Below are positions 1-11,029 of a DNA stretch of 64,000 bases, piece after piece. The stretch is from Siderastrea radians (Eukaryota; Cnidaria; Anthozoa; Scleractinia; Rhizangiidae). The notes beneath the pieces were generated by a model that was not told where the DNA came from, did not search any database, and saw only the letters and a list, made by a program, of their open reading frames with translations. Every line of letters begins with the position of its first letter. The stretch's first letter is position 1. The stretch spans positions 211,001 to 275,000 of the forward strand of contig CAXHKT010000130.1 in the NCBI GenBank assembly GCA_964017195.1. The letters run 5' to 3'. Both the position numbers and the translations under genes were made by a program.

Positions 1-179
1 CCTTTTAATAGTATCAGCTTGAATAAAACAATGTATTTTTACAATATTGTCGGCTGAGTACCCGTGACAGGTTCTGGTTGGATGTCGTTTGCGACAATGA
101 TTTCTTTCGAGATGTCTTTCTTAAGAGCTTCTTTGGTCGAAATAATCACATTGGATGTTTTATCTTCTTACGTTTTTAG

Positions 180-3100
180 GCTCCAGAAGACGATTTTTTC
201 TCTGTCCACATTCGTATCGCTGGCGACTGGACCGGTAAGTTTGTTAGAATCAGTATTACAAGGCCTTAAAAGATGAGGTAATACAAAAAAACAAAATGAT
301 TTTTTTTTGTTTAATTTGCATCGATAGGCGGACTGGCCAATCTCTTTAGCGGAGATGGAAAGGAAACAAGAAGTCTAGCTGATATGCCAAGGTTGGTCAT
401 GTTCACGCTAAGTACATCACGTCTAGAAGCTCTTACCATTTGTCACCACTTAAAATAGCTAAGAAACACGCCAAGGAAAAAGGAATAGAGATTACCCGAA
501 GATTACTCTAGTTAGACTAGACTGACTTGCCTAAAAAGTTTTTTTCCAAAGATGTAAACGTCTAGAAGCTCTTACCATTTGTCACCACTGGCTGGCCAGT
601 TAAGTCATATTTCTTGTCAGTCTGTGGAAAACCGGCTTAAAAAGCACTGCTCTTGGAGTAGAACTATAGGTCAGCGTGGTTATACGAGTAGCTAATTTTG
701 CTTTTTGCTCCATAGACTTGCTGTTGATGGCCCGTTTGGAACTGCAAGTTCGGTAAGTTTCATTGTTTGCTTGAAACCGATAGCGATGTTTTCTGCAGCG
801 ATTTATTTATTTCTTGCGGTTCTTGTTAAGTGATCAAAATCTAATAGCTTTGTTATCGGGAAAGTCATGATTTCACACAGTGAGATATTTCACCATATTA
901 AAAAAATCTTTGGTTGTACAACAGAATCGAACAGCATGTGACATTCACATGGTTAATTTCTTCTCTACTGCGGTACATTTTCTGCAGGTTCTACATCTTT
1001 GCTAGCCTGTGCGTGCAGCTCAGCCCCATATTTGCCTTCTACCCTAATTAATCAGTTGCAGTTTTTTCGCCGAGTTCGCAAAACGTTTTTGGCACTCAAT
1101 ACATACATACATACATGCATGCCATATTTGGTAAAGCAGGTTAAAGTAAGGCAGGAAACGCTGATGTGGACCTGCTAACTATTTACATGTATATTACAAA
1201 TATAATTAAAATTAAAATGTCGTTGCTAAAATTACACAGCTGAATAGGCATTGAATATGTTTAAGACCATAAAAAATCATAGAGATAGAGAATAATGGTA
1301 ATAAGACAAATAATTAATTAAGGAAATCGGTTCAATGAACGCTACGATCAAGTCTATCAGTTTGTACGCATAAAGTTTAACGGTATAAAAAAATCACAAT
1401 GTTTATTGCTGATAAGGCAGGCTTCCTTCTCAGTATAGATTATGGTTTTTATCCAAAAGAGGACGGCCCTATTGCATTTGTGACTGCATCTTATTGTATT
1501 CAAACAGGACGTTTTCAAATACCCTGTGTGCATGTGCGTTGGAGCAGGCATTGGTGTGACGCCTTTTGCATCCGTATTGAAGTCCATATGGTAGGCCCGA
1601 AACGCTTGTTAACTACCTCATTATGTACACGATTTTGGCCGGTGGGGGCAATACTGGCCACCCGGCTTTCGGTTGTCTAGGGGTGATTTCAGATTTGGCA
1701 AACGCCATATTCTCCAACATTCATTATTTTGACAACCACACAACTAGCATATGGAGGATGGTGTCCAAAATGTTTAAATGCAATTAATTTTCGAATTAGA
1801 AATGTGGCCTAAGGCAACTTATGCTATAACATTATGAGCATGGTTCGTACAGGTGTAGTCAATCTCGAAACAGCTGAGAAATCAATCTTTGAAAACGGAA
1901 ATGAAAAGCAATAATTAAGGAATATTTACCTACGTATTGATCTTATTGATTCTTGGTTATGGGATACATGCAAGTGGTGTAATCTTCTGTGCCACACGTA
2001 AAAGGTGAAGTGTCCCCTAAAATGCACATTGGCGTTCTTAGGAAAATACAATCAACAATTGCGCAAAAATCAGCCTTTCCAAAGCCCTGGGAAGGGGAAA
2101 CTGGAATATCCGTGGGAAATTTCCAAAGGAGTAACTAAAAAGGTACCAATTGCAACAAGTGTTTATTTTTCCTGTCAATAATTTTACAGCTTCTTCCCAA
2201 AAAGATATCAGGACAATTTCTCAAGATGGTCATTTCAGGCTTCAACTCCATAAGCGGTACCAAAGAACGGCAAGTACCGTCTTTTTCAAATTAGAGCCCC
2301 GTCTCCGAGACCAAGAGCCATTTTAAGTGAGGTCATGCGGTGGGGACATGTGATGCTGCTAGACATCCCTCAGTTTGTTTTTCCCTTTGTTATTTGCAGG
2401 TATCAGCACAATGAGAACAACGTCAACCCTGTGGTCAAAAAGGTGTATTTCTTTTGGATCTGTCCTGACACGAACGCCTTTGAGTGGTTCACAGATCTCC
2501 TGCAGTACCTTGAAGACAGGGTCAGTTGCCTCTCAATTGTCTAACAATGATCAAGTGTTTCGGGTAGAGGGGTTTACCAGTACAAGCTAGTGATGGCAAG
2601 TTAAGTGCAAATTTGCAAGAACAAGAGAGCCCAATGGGCATTTTCACGGCCATTCTGACCCACCCTTCCCCTAGGTTAACGATTCCGTATTTTTACGTCG
2701 CTCAACGTACATGTTGCGAGATTTTGCGAAATTAGTGAAGCTCGTTTCTTTTCTTTGTGATATGACAATTTCGCTGTTATAAAACGGTGAAACATTAATT
2801 GAAAAATATGTCTCAATGTGTCAAGACTAGAGAAACTAAACTCGTTCTCTTCGGGTCACAATGTGACGAGTCCGTCTTTATCTCGTGGTAAAATATTTAT
2901 TCAAAGGCAAAGTTAAATGTGTTAGGTACCGTTGAGTGGAACTTACTTGCCACTACCACAAGGTTAACAGCGGTCTGTCTGTGTCATATAAGTAGTTTTG
3001 TTTGCCTTGCGTGACGTAATATTGACGTCATAATTGCATGACGTCATAACCGGAACCTGAAGATAAAGGCAACCACCAAGAGAAAACCGGAAGTTTATGA

Positions 3101-6100
3101 AGAGTGAGTTGGCCGAGACAAGACCGGATGACTGGGGCAAAAGAGCCCCCCCCCCACCCCTCAAAAAAAAAAAAAACAAGCAAACAAAAACACAGCCCAA
3201 TTTATACACCGGCGCGGCGGTCGCCTATGGCGACGGCCTATGGTGACGCCTATGGTGACGTTTTTCGCCTATGGCGAAAAACATTTCACGCAACGTTTTG
3301 TTTTGCTAAGATTTAACGTCTGTCTTTGTAAAAATTAAGGGGCTGTTTACATGGAGGGAAGAAGATCCTAGCGCTAGGAAGATCCTAGAAGGCGTATCAA
3401 TTCCTAGCGCCATATGTTTTCTGTATTCAGTTTACATGCAAGATGTTGTACTTGGCCCTAGCACTAGGATCTTTCTAGCACTAGGATCTTCCCAGCTGAG
3501 AGATAGGAAGATCCTAGCACCATGTAAACTGCCTTCGCTCGGAAGATCCTAGCACGAGGGACAGAAAAACAAATATGGCGGCAGCCGGGCGTTCAGCTGC
3601 TAAAGATCGACAGTTTTTTGATTTCCAGCAACCACCCCGACCGAAATTTTTGCATGTAAACCAAACGAAAATTTGTTTCGCCTTCTAGGATCTTCCTAGT
3701 GCTAGGATCTTCCCTCCTCCATGTAAACAGCCCTAAGAAAACAGAAAATTACTGTTTTTATTCTTCAATCTGCATCACAATCACGATTTTTGCCAAAAAG
3801 TCGCAAAAAACACTTCAAAATGGGTCCAGTTTTTGCGTGCATTGCGGATTAGGAGTTCAAACATAATCCATGTAAAAGTTTTTGGTAGAAGGCTAAATTT
3901 ATAAAGATTTCACGAATGCAAATGGCCGCTGTGGCCACGCCTTCAGGTGAAAAAATGAAAACAGGCCAGTGTTTATCATACACAAACCCCGCATGCTAAA
4001 ACTACACAAGTTTGAGGGGGTTTTTTTTGCCCCCAAATCGCGATTTACTCCTATTTATAAACGTTTATGTTTTCAGATGGTGGCGACAGGAAATGGTGAC
4101 TTTTTAGAGTACTACATTTACCTCACCAGGGGATGGGGACCAAATATGGTAGGGGCGATTTATAGACGTACAAACGAACCAGCTGCAAACTTTAAAATGA
4201 AAATGAAATGGAATGTTTATTCAAACAGAGGCTATCGTAGCGAATCATAAATGAAGTCTTAATGCTAATTGGTTTACTGTGGTCTATTTTTTTTTTTTGC
4301 TTGTTGTTCAGAATTTATAAGTAAAGGTTTCGTTATACAAAAACAAGTAAAAATCAACGCTGGTAAAATCGAACGACGTTTCGGTGTCGTCATGACGCCA
4401 TTTTCAAGTTCAAAAATGATTCAAATAAGCTGTCAGGAATAGTAGCTGGAGATTAACATAAATGATTAATGCAGAGTCACGCAAATAGTTTAGCTCGAAT
4501 TGAGTCCGATTGGACATTAAGAGATGGTGTCAATTCTCTAATTAGCAACATTTCGTGCACTAAACAATCAAACTTATTCCGACACTTCTTTAGGACGAAA
4601 AACTGTTTGTCAAGGTCTTTCGGGACAATACAGTGTTTGTCACTATAGTGCTTGCCAATAGATGATGATAGGTTTTTGTGCTCATTCACGCGCTGGTGTA
4701 AATGCCTGAGTGTGTACCCTACATAACTTGCATCGCACAAGTCACATTGAAATTTGTAAACTACACACTGCTGGTTTACAATAGGCAGTTTTTTCTCCTG
4801 TACTTTAAGTTCCTGTTCGATCTTGTTGCTAACGAAAACAGGTTGAATGGCTGTGTGAGTCTTCTGGCTTAGGTCTTTGAGTTGTTTGCACACGAAGTCT
4901 GCCGAAACCTGGTCTTTGAAGGGTAGGACTATTCGAACTGTTGGGCTATCTACAGGGGCAGGTATTGGTTGCTGGTCTTCGGCCTTTGAAGCAACAAAAA
5001 TCTTGATGGTAGTATCGATAAGATGATGAGGATATTTCAGCCGGGAAAAGATAACTCTCAGTCGGTCACATTCTTCAGAAAAATAAGACCAACAGGCCGA
5101 TAAGCGATACGCACGATCGAGCATGGTTTTCAACAGCCCACGTTTATAGCGCATATCGACATGGCTCTGGTAGTGGAGCAAGAGTCCCGTGTTTGTAGGT
5201 TTTATGTAAACCTTGGTCTCGATTTGAGGGGCTCTATTCAGTAGCTGCATACCAAGAAAAGGAAGCATACCATTGCTCTCTGTTTCCATGGTGAACTGCA
5301 CTGAAGAGTGACAGTTGTTAAGGACCTGAAGAAAAGTAGCCGCTGATGTTGTGTCCGGCATTATGGTCAGTGTGTCATCGACGCACGTCTTGTAAAATGA
5401 AGACATTTTGCCTTCACGCTCAAGAGTATCTTCAATGGATCCCATGAAGACATTGGCTAGCAGTGGCCCGAGTGGTGAGCCCATGGCTACGCCATCGATC
5501 TGTTCATACAGTTGCCCATTGGACTGGAACAGTTGGTCTTTGGTGGATGCCCTTAGAAGATCTACAAGGTCCATTCTGCTGAGGTTCAACTGGTGTGTTT
5601 CATTGAACCAGTTATTTGTAAAAGCTTTATCAGCGAGTATCTGTATGGTTTCCTCTAGGGGCACGTTGGTAAAAAGTGAGGAAACATCATACGACACTAG
5701 AATATCTCCTTGTAGATCTTCTAAGAGCATCCACCAAATACCCACTGTTCCAGTTCAATGGGCAACTGTATGAACAGATGGATGGCGTAGTCATGGGCTC
5801 ACCACTCGGGCCACTGCTAGCCAATGTCTTCATGGGATCCATTGAAGATACTCTTGAGCGTGAAGGCAAAATGCCTTCATTTTACAAGACGTACGTCGAT
5901 GACACACTGACCATAATGCCGGACACAACATCAGCGGCTACTTTTCTTCAGGTCCTTAACAACTGTCACTCTTCAGTGCAGTTCACCATGGAAACAGAGA
6001 GCAATGGTATGCTTCCTTTTCTTGGTATGCAGCTACTGAATAGAGCCCCTCAAATCGAGACCAAGGTTTACATAAAACCTACAAACACGGGACTCTTGCT

Positions 6101-9100
6101 CCACTACCAGAGCCATGTCGATATGCGCTATAAACGTGGGCTGTTGAAAACCATGCTCGATCGTGCGTATCGCTTATCGGCCTGTTGGTCTTATTTTTCT
6201 GAAGAATGTGACCGACTGAGAGTTATCTTTTCCCGGCTGAAATATCCTCATCATCTTATCGATACTACCATCAAGATTTTTGTTGCTTCAAAGGCCGAAG
6301 ACCAGCAACCAATACCTGCCCCTGTAGATAGCCCAACAGTTCGAATAGTCCTACCCTTCAAAGACCAGGTTTCGGCAGACTTCGTGCGCAAACAACTCAA
6401 AGACCTAAGCCAGAAGACTCACACAGCCATTCAACCTGTTTTCGTTAGCAACAAGATCGAACAGGAACTTAAAGTACAGGAGAAAAAACTGCCTATTTTA
6501 AACCAGCAGTGTGTAGTTTACAAATTTCAATGGGACTTGTGCGATGCAAGTTATGTAGGGTACACACTCAGGCATTTACACCAGCGCGTGAATGAGCACA
6601 AAAACCTATCATCATCTATTGGCAAGCACTATAGTGACAAACACTGTATTGTCCCGAAAGACCTTGACAAACAGTTTTTCGTCCTAAAGAAGTGTCGGAA
6701 TAAGTTTGATTGTTTAGTGCACGAAATGTTGCTAATTAGAGAATTGACACCATCTCTTAATGTCCAATCGGACTCAATTCGAGCTAAACTATTTGCGTTA
6801 CTCTGCATTAATCATTAATGTTAATCTCCAGCTACTATTCCTGACAGCTTATTTGAATCATTTTTGAACTTGAAAATGGCGTCATGACGACACCGAAACG
6901 TCGTTCGATTTTACCAGTGTTGATTTTTACTTGTTTTTGTTCAGAATTTCAAATCATTAGTCTAGAGATTTCACTCCATCTAATGTAATCTTTTTGGCCA
7001 CTATTAAAATAGCCCAAGACATCATGACCTCATTCCTTATCTAGGCACGAACCATTGCCTATCACGAAGATGAGGACAAGGACATCATCACAGGCTGCAG
7101 GCAGAAGACTCGCTATGGACGGCCTGAGTGGGAAGGGGTTTTTAGTAGCATCGCTAGATCCCACCCAAGGTAAGTAGTGACCGTCTTTACAAGTAAAAGG
7201 ACAATTGTTTTCAGGGGGAAGCGTCTTTGAACGCGTTAATAAAGGTTACGCTAGAGCAACATCGAACGGTAAACGGCCAACCATCTTATAACCATCTTTT
7301 ATTAAAAACTGGACTAGGTATATTGGATTTCTAGCACTTTGATAGGCTGAACGGAGCTAGGCTATCAGCTCATATACCTGCTGCGACCAAATATGGTCAA
7401 TGAACATTCAACAACAAAATGACAAAGTGAGCTGAAAGTTTTTTCCTCCGGTAGACCTGCACGGTTCCAAACCTCTAATTTCATTGGTCCCTATAACCTG
7501 CACCGTCTATTGTTATCAGGGTTAGGGCTATTGTTTCGTTCTTTACCTATTGTTCTCCTCGACCAATCCTAGACCTCGCCTGAAGCGGTGCGGGTCCTCC
7601 CTTTCCTCGCGAGCAACCCGGCGAGAAAAATGGACGAGAAACATCACTTGACAGGTAATTTAAATTAAGCAAAAATTCCAACAGCGACACCAACAAGCAT
7701 CACCAACAGCGTCGTCTAACACAAGTCAAAATTGTTTCAAGAAACTGTGCAGAAATAGAAATTTAAGCATTAAGCGTTGTGTTTACAAGTTTTGAAACTT
7801 CTTTCTTCGATCGTCACGTCGGTCATTAAAATTGAACAAACGGTAGGTTTTATCAGGAGGGCTTTCCACTTCAAAATATCAAGACGACATAAAACAAAAA
7901 AAAGTGAAATGTGCAGAAGCATTTAATAAAAACTATCACACATTCATGGCGAGTCTGCGGGTGCGAAAATCATGAAGGAGTCTAAACAAGTAAGCTTACT
8001 AAACAAACTACAGCTGCAAACTACCAAGAAGGAACGAAGGGTGAGATTTTTTTTCGGCTTTAACACGCAAAGTTGACATTGGTTTACCTGCACTCGTTGC
8101 ATCTCTGTGTTCCAACAGGCCCAAATGCTCAGGTAGAAATCGGATGCCATGTAAACAGAGTTGAATCGCTTTTCCAGTTGTTTGAATTTACCATTCCGTC
8201 CGCAACCTCTAAACCGAGAACCACTACATTTTGTGCTTTGCGTTTAACAAACTATAACGGTGAATTCTAATGTTCCTCGCAACAGTAATCTTGCTTCTGA
8301 GCTGCATAGAAATTACCTCTTCAAGTTCAAATTAGTACTGTCTTCAGTTCGATCAAACTAGCACATGATGGCTCCGCGTTGTGCGAACAGATTACAACAA
8401 AGTTGTTCCGTTTCAACTCCAGCAGCTAATATGGTGAAATTGTACGGCTTCAATCCGCTTTGAACGATGATTACAACAATGTTTCAGGAAAAACCAAACA
8501 TTTACCATATTTCAAAGCCAATAATTAGAGGATTTCTTCCAAAACTTGTGCTACTTTGTTCACATTCACTCATTCAGCTTTGCAATGAAACACTGCAACA
8601 CTTCGCAAGGTTTTGGCACCTTTTTCGTTCAGTCATGTGATCGATTCTTGTTCCCTTTTTATCTCTTTTCTCATTTTTTGCCGTTCTTTCGTGAATTTTT
8701 TTTTTTTTAATAGTGGTTAAGTTTTTAATAAAACAATTATTCTACTCGGGCTTGCTGGATATCAAATGATTATAACCAACTCGGCGCTACGCGCCTCGTT
8801 GGTTATCTATCATTTGATATCCAGCTCGCCCTCGTAGAATAATTGTTAAATAGTCACTGTCATGTAGGGCCTGATTTTCGAGGAAAAAACGGTGAAATGT
8901 TTGTGGTTTGTTCTGATCTATACAACCAAAATAGTGCTGTAACTCACAACAACAGCAACAAGAAGTTATAATTACTATTAATAGTTAATTAAAAGGGAAT
9001 ATCTAGTTCCATATCGAAATAGGTGGATACTCGAGGTAGTCGTGAGTGTATTGAAATAAAATAGAATTCTCTGTTTTAATTACAGAACGAACATTGGTGT

Positions 9101-9209
9101 ATTTTTTTGTGGACCAGCCGTCCTTTCACATCAGCTGCACAAAGTCGCTAATAAACACAGTGACGATGCCGAGGGTGTCAAGTTTTTTTACAACAAAGAA
9201 AGCTTCTGA
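180..9209 (+). CDS. NOX2-type NADPH oxidase, 3' exons (partial gene)
   Basis: Eight spliced exons encode the C-terminal dehydrogenase half of a gp91phox/NOX2-like NADPH oxidase, the membrane flavocytochrome that passes electrons from NADPH via FAD and haem to oxygen. Exons inferred from reading phase and GT-AG sites: 180-234, 328-391, 716-752, 1508-1590, 2400-2520, 4077-4148, 7045-7169, 9086-9209 (stop TGA). Visible motifs in order: [18 protein letters not shown] after the FAD site, [11 protein letters not shown] (NADPH pyrophosphate loop), [17 protein letters not shown] (NADPH site), [15 protein letters not shown], the YGRPEW adenine/nicotinamide motif, then IGVFFCGP and a terminal Phe (KESF). 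All junction phases agree. The haem-bearing transmembrane exons lie upstream of the window. Family identity is very secure; the NOX2-like rather than NOX5/DUOX assignment rests on overall wording of the motifs. Introns 5, 6 and 7 carry mobile elements. Confidence 0.93.
753..2399. other. NOX introns with no further gene seen
   Basis: Apart from the exon at 1508-1590, this stretch is AT-rich intronic sequence. Short open frames here are not supported by any recognisable protein motif. A CATA microsatellite lies near 1101-1125. Confidence 0.6.
3222..3280. repeat. GCCTATGGYGACG short tandem repeat
   Basis: Four imperfect copies of GCCTATGGYGAC occur at about 3223, 3236, 3248 and 3267 inside NOX intron 5. 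It is preceded by a C-run and A-run. No function is evident. Confidence 0.7.
3339..3733. mobile_element. Non-autonomous DNA element (MITE) made of CCTAG palindromes
   Basis: About 395 bp in NOX intron 5 with inverted ends: GGGCTGTTTACATGGAGG at the left matches CCATGTAAACAGCCC at the right. Just inside both ends is the palindromic unit GATCCTAGCRCTAGGAAG, repeated in inverted and direct form through the element. It has no coding capacity. A TTA/TAA-type target duplication is possible but not clean. Confidence 0.75.
4477..5745 (-). pseudogene. Penelope-like reverse transcriptase + GIY-YIG endonuclease, left copy (5'-truncated)
   Basis: A 422-residue open frame covering the palm half of a Penelope-like (PLE) reverse transcriptase followed by a GIY-YIG endonuclease. 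Visible features: [17 protein letters not shown] (RT motif A), [18 protein letters not shown] (motif B), CVDDTL at the catalytic motif C where YVDD is expected, LPFLGM (motif D/E region), then [11 protein letters not shown] and YVGYTLRHL (Cys pair plus GIY-YIG core). The N-terminal fingers are missing and the first residues run into the inverted right copy, so it is not a complete element. The Tyr-to-Cys change at motif C would be expected to weaken activity. It lies in NOX intron 6, antisense to the gene. Confidence 0.9.
5676..6818 (+). pseudogene. Penelope-like reverse transcriptase + GIY-YIG endonuclease, right copy (more truncated)
   Basis: A 380-residue open frame, nearly identical to the left copy but in opposite orientation. 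True element sequence starts near 5708; the upstream residues are read through the junction. It keeps the YVDD catalytic motif that the left copy has lost, but in front of the GIY-YIG core it reads FQWDLC where the left copy reads FQCDLC, so one metal-binding Cys is replaced by Trp. RT motif A is absent because of 5' truncation. It probably arose in the same insertion event as the left copy. Confidence 0.9.
8732..8847. mobile_element. Foldback/MITE palindrome
   Basis: A roughly 116-bp near-perfect inverted repeat in NOX intron 7: the arm AACAATTATTCTACTCG, followed by a shared GGATATCAAATGAT block, returns in reverse around a GC-rich loop (GGCGCTACGCGCC). It has no coding capacity and would fold into a long hairpin. 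Confidence 0.8.
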
Positions 9210-10150
9210 ACTAAACAACAGTACCTGGATTGAATCTAAAGACTCTTTGGTCATTTTTAACCTAGTAATTTTGTGTATTCTAACTAACAATGCTGTGTCA
9301 AAATTCTTATCGCTTCGTTTACCTATACAAAATCTTTGTTTCCTTGATTCTACTGCAGTTGCGAACCAATATAAATGTAGGGCAAGAGGCGGGGGGGGGG
9401 GGGGGGAAGGCGAGTGTTTTATTCACAATAGTTTGTCATGGCTGTGTTCATGTTGGTAGGGTGAACTCCCGCAGGATACAAAAAAAGTTCAAGAAGGTGC
9501 TGTTCGGCTGTCTGATGGTCTTTTCCTCTCACCTTTCCCTCTCTCTGTCCGGTTCTCTCCACTCTTTCTCGACCTCCTTTCGCTCGACTTCGCTAAAGAA
9601 AGAACCCGCTATTTCTTCACGCAAAGTTTGGGGAGGTTTAGCTTGTCCGTTGGACGGAATACTGTCGATACTGGAGCACGATACTTGAAATTAAGGTAAA
9701 TGAGAATATGGTCACACCCACTTAGGCAATCACCGAGAAGCACACTTACCTTCATGTGCCATGAACAATTGTCTGCATTATTTTATTTTATTCAAAAAAC
9801 TCTAATTTATTAGGATATTCTATTGTAATAGTTCTAATTTATTAGTATATTTTAATTTGCTAGGTAAATAAGAATATTGTCACACCAATTTAGGCAATCA
9901 CTGAGCAGCAGTCTTACTTTATATCCCATGAACAACTGTCTGAATTATGGAAGTGGTGGGGTTTTTGGGGTACCTAATTCGTAGTTTATTTCGCTCATAC
10001 TTAATTTCGCGATTTTTGCGAGCAAATATTTCGTGGGGCTTTAATTTGGCAATTTAAATAAGAGAAATGGAAAAAAAGAGCATTTTTGGTACACTTCACG
10101 AAAATGTGTCATCAAAATTTTATTGCCATAAAACTTTACAAAGGTGATGG
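9210..10150. repeat. NOX 3' flank with an 87-bp direct duplication
   Basis: No gene is seen after the NOX stop codon. A block of about 87 bp at 9695-9782 is repeated with divergence at 9863-9949 (period 168 bp), separated by AT-rich filler. A G homopolymer run lies near 9390-9406. Confidence 0.65.
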
Positions 10151-10153
10151 ATT

Positions 10154-10728
10154 ATTACAGTCAAAATACTCAGCTCATTCCTCTCGTTATTTGGGAATGA
10201 TTTAAATTAATCAGGAACGGATTCATTTTCGGAACCAAAATTCCATTTTTAAATTGGAGATTGAAATCTTCCAACGATAGACTCATTTGAAGTAACAAAT
10301 GTTGATTAGATTGTTTCTTACAAAAGCCAAAATTTCACACGTGAAATACGAAACCGTCAGGGCGGCTATTGGTTTTAGTCGGTTTGACATTGTAGGGAAT
10401 TTTTCTCAATTTTCAGGACCATGTCTTCTGCAGTTATAGCACAGTTACTTGTTTTTTAAGGAATTATTCTTCACAGTTTTATAGCAGCAGACTGCTACTT
10501 CACGTGTAAAAGTACTTGCGGTTAATATTTTGTTGAGAAAACACAAATCAGGTCAGATACGTTAAGCCGCCAGCAGACTACTTGCACGTGAACATTCCCC
10601 TGATATCAATAATAAACCAGTATATTTAATTTGAAAGTGGAATTTATTTCCAATAATGCAATCCGTTCCCGATTAATGAAAGTCATTCCCAAATAATAAG
10701 CGGAACGCGCTGAGTATCTCGACTGTAA
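10154..10728. mobile_element. MITE with about 75-bp inverted ends
   Basis: The left end TTACAGTCAAAATACTCAGC and its inside neighbour (TTATTTGGGAATGA, GGAACGGATT) reappear inverted at the right end (10640-10728). The interior is non-coding and contains two CACGTG-containing patches. Length is about 575 bp. Confidence 0.65.
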
Positions 10729-11029
10729 CATACACCGTACAAGTGTATTGTTTCAAACAGGAACTTTTACATCTATCAAAGACGATCAGTCATTAGGTCT
10801 TCCGATAGTTTTTGCCGATCAAAACATCATCCAGCTCCAGGGGGAAGTTTCTTTCTCCACTAGCGACATCGTCTACACCAACTTTCTCCCATTATCCTTT
10901 CGAGATACAGATCGCTTGCCTTCACAGCTAATCATATGTTTGTACAAGCTAACAAGCCAAGTCGCCTGGATTGTTCGATAATGTAAATTGCTAATGGGGT
11001 ATCAAATTTGGCGTACGTATTTTTTTCCC

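Larger units (their letters stand above)
4317..6936. mobile_element. Head-to-head Penelope-like pair, 1233-bp inverted arms, shared target duplication
   Basis: Arms 4337-5569 and 5708-6940 are inverted copies of equal length (1233 bp) around a 138-bp spacer that is the extra 5' sequence of the left copy. The composite is bracketed by the same 13-mer, TTGTTCAGAATTT, at 4304-4316 and 6937-6949, which I read as a target-site duplication. The element 3' ends (outer ends) carry a short hairpin region ending CGAAACGTCG, typical of the PLE hammerhead-ribozyme zone but with a degenerate core. Confidence 0.8.

Noticed and set aside
1399..1680. 93-residue plus-strand frame
   Set aside because: Reads the NOX exon 1508-1590 in the wrong phase; the correct phase gives the NADPH-binding motif.
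10748..10981. 77-residue frame after a CAG acceptor
   Set aside because: It looks like an exon start but has no family motif and stops without a donor; not enough to call.
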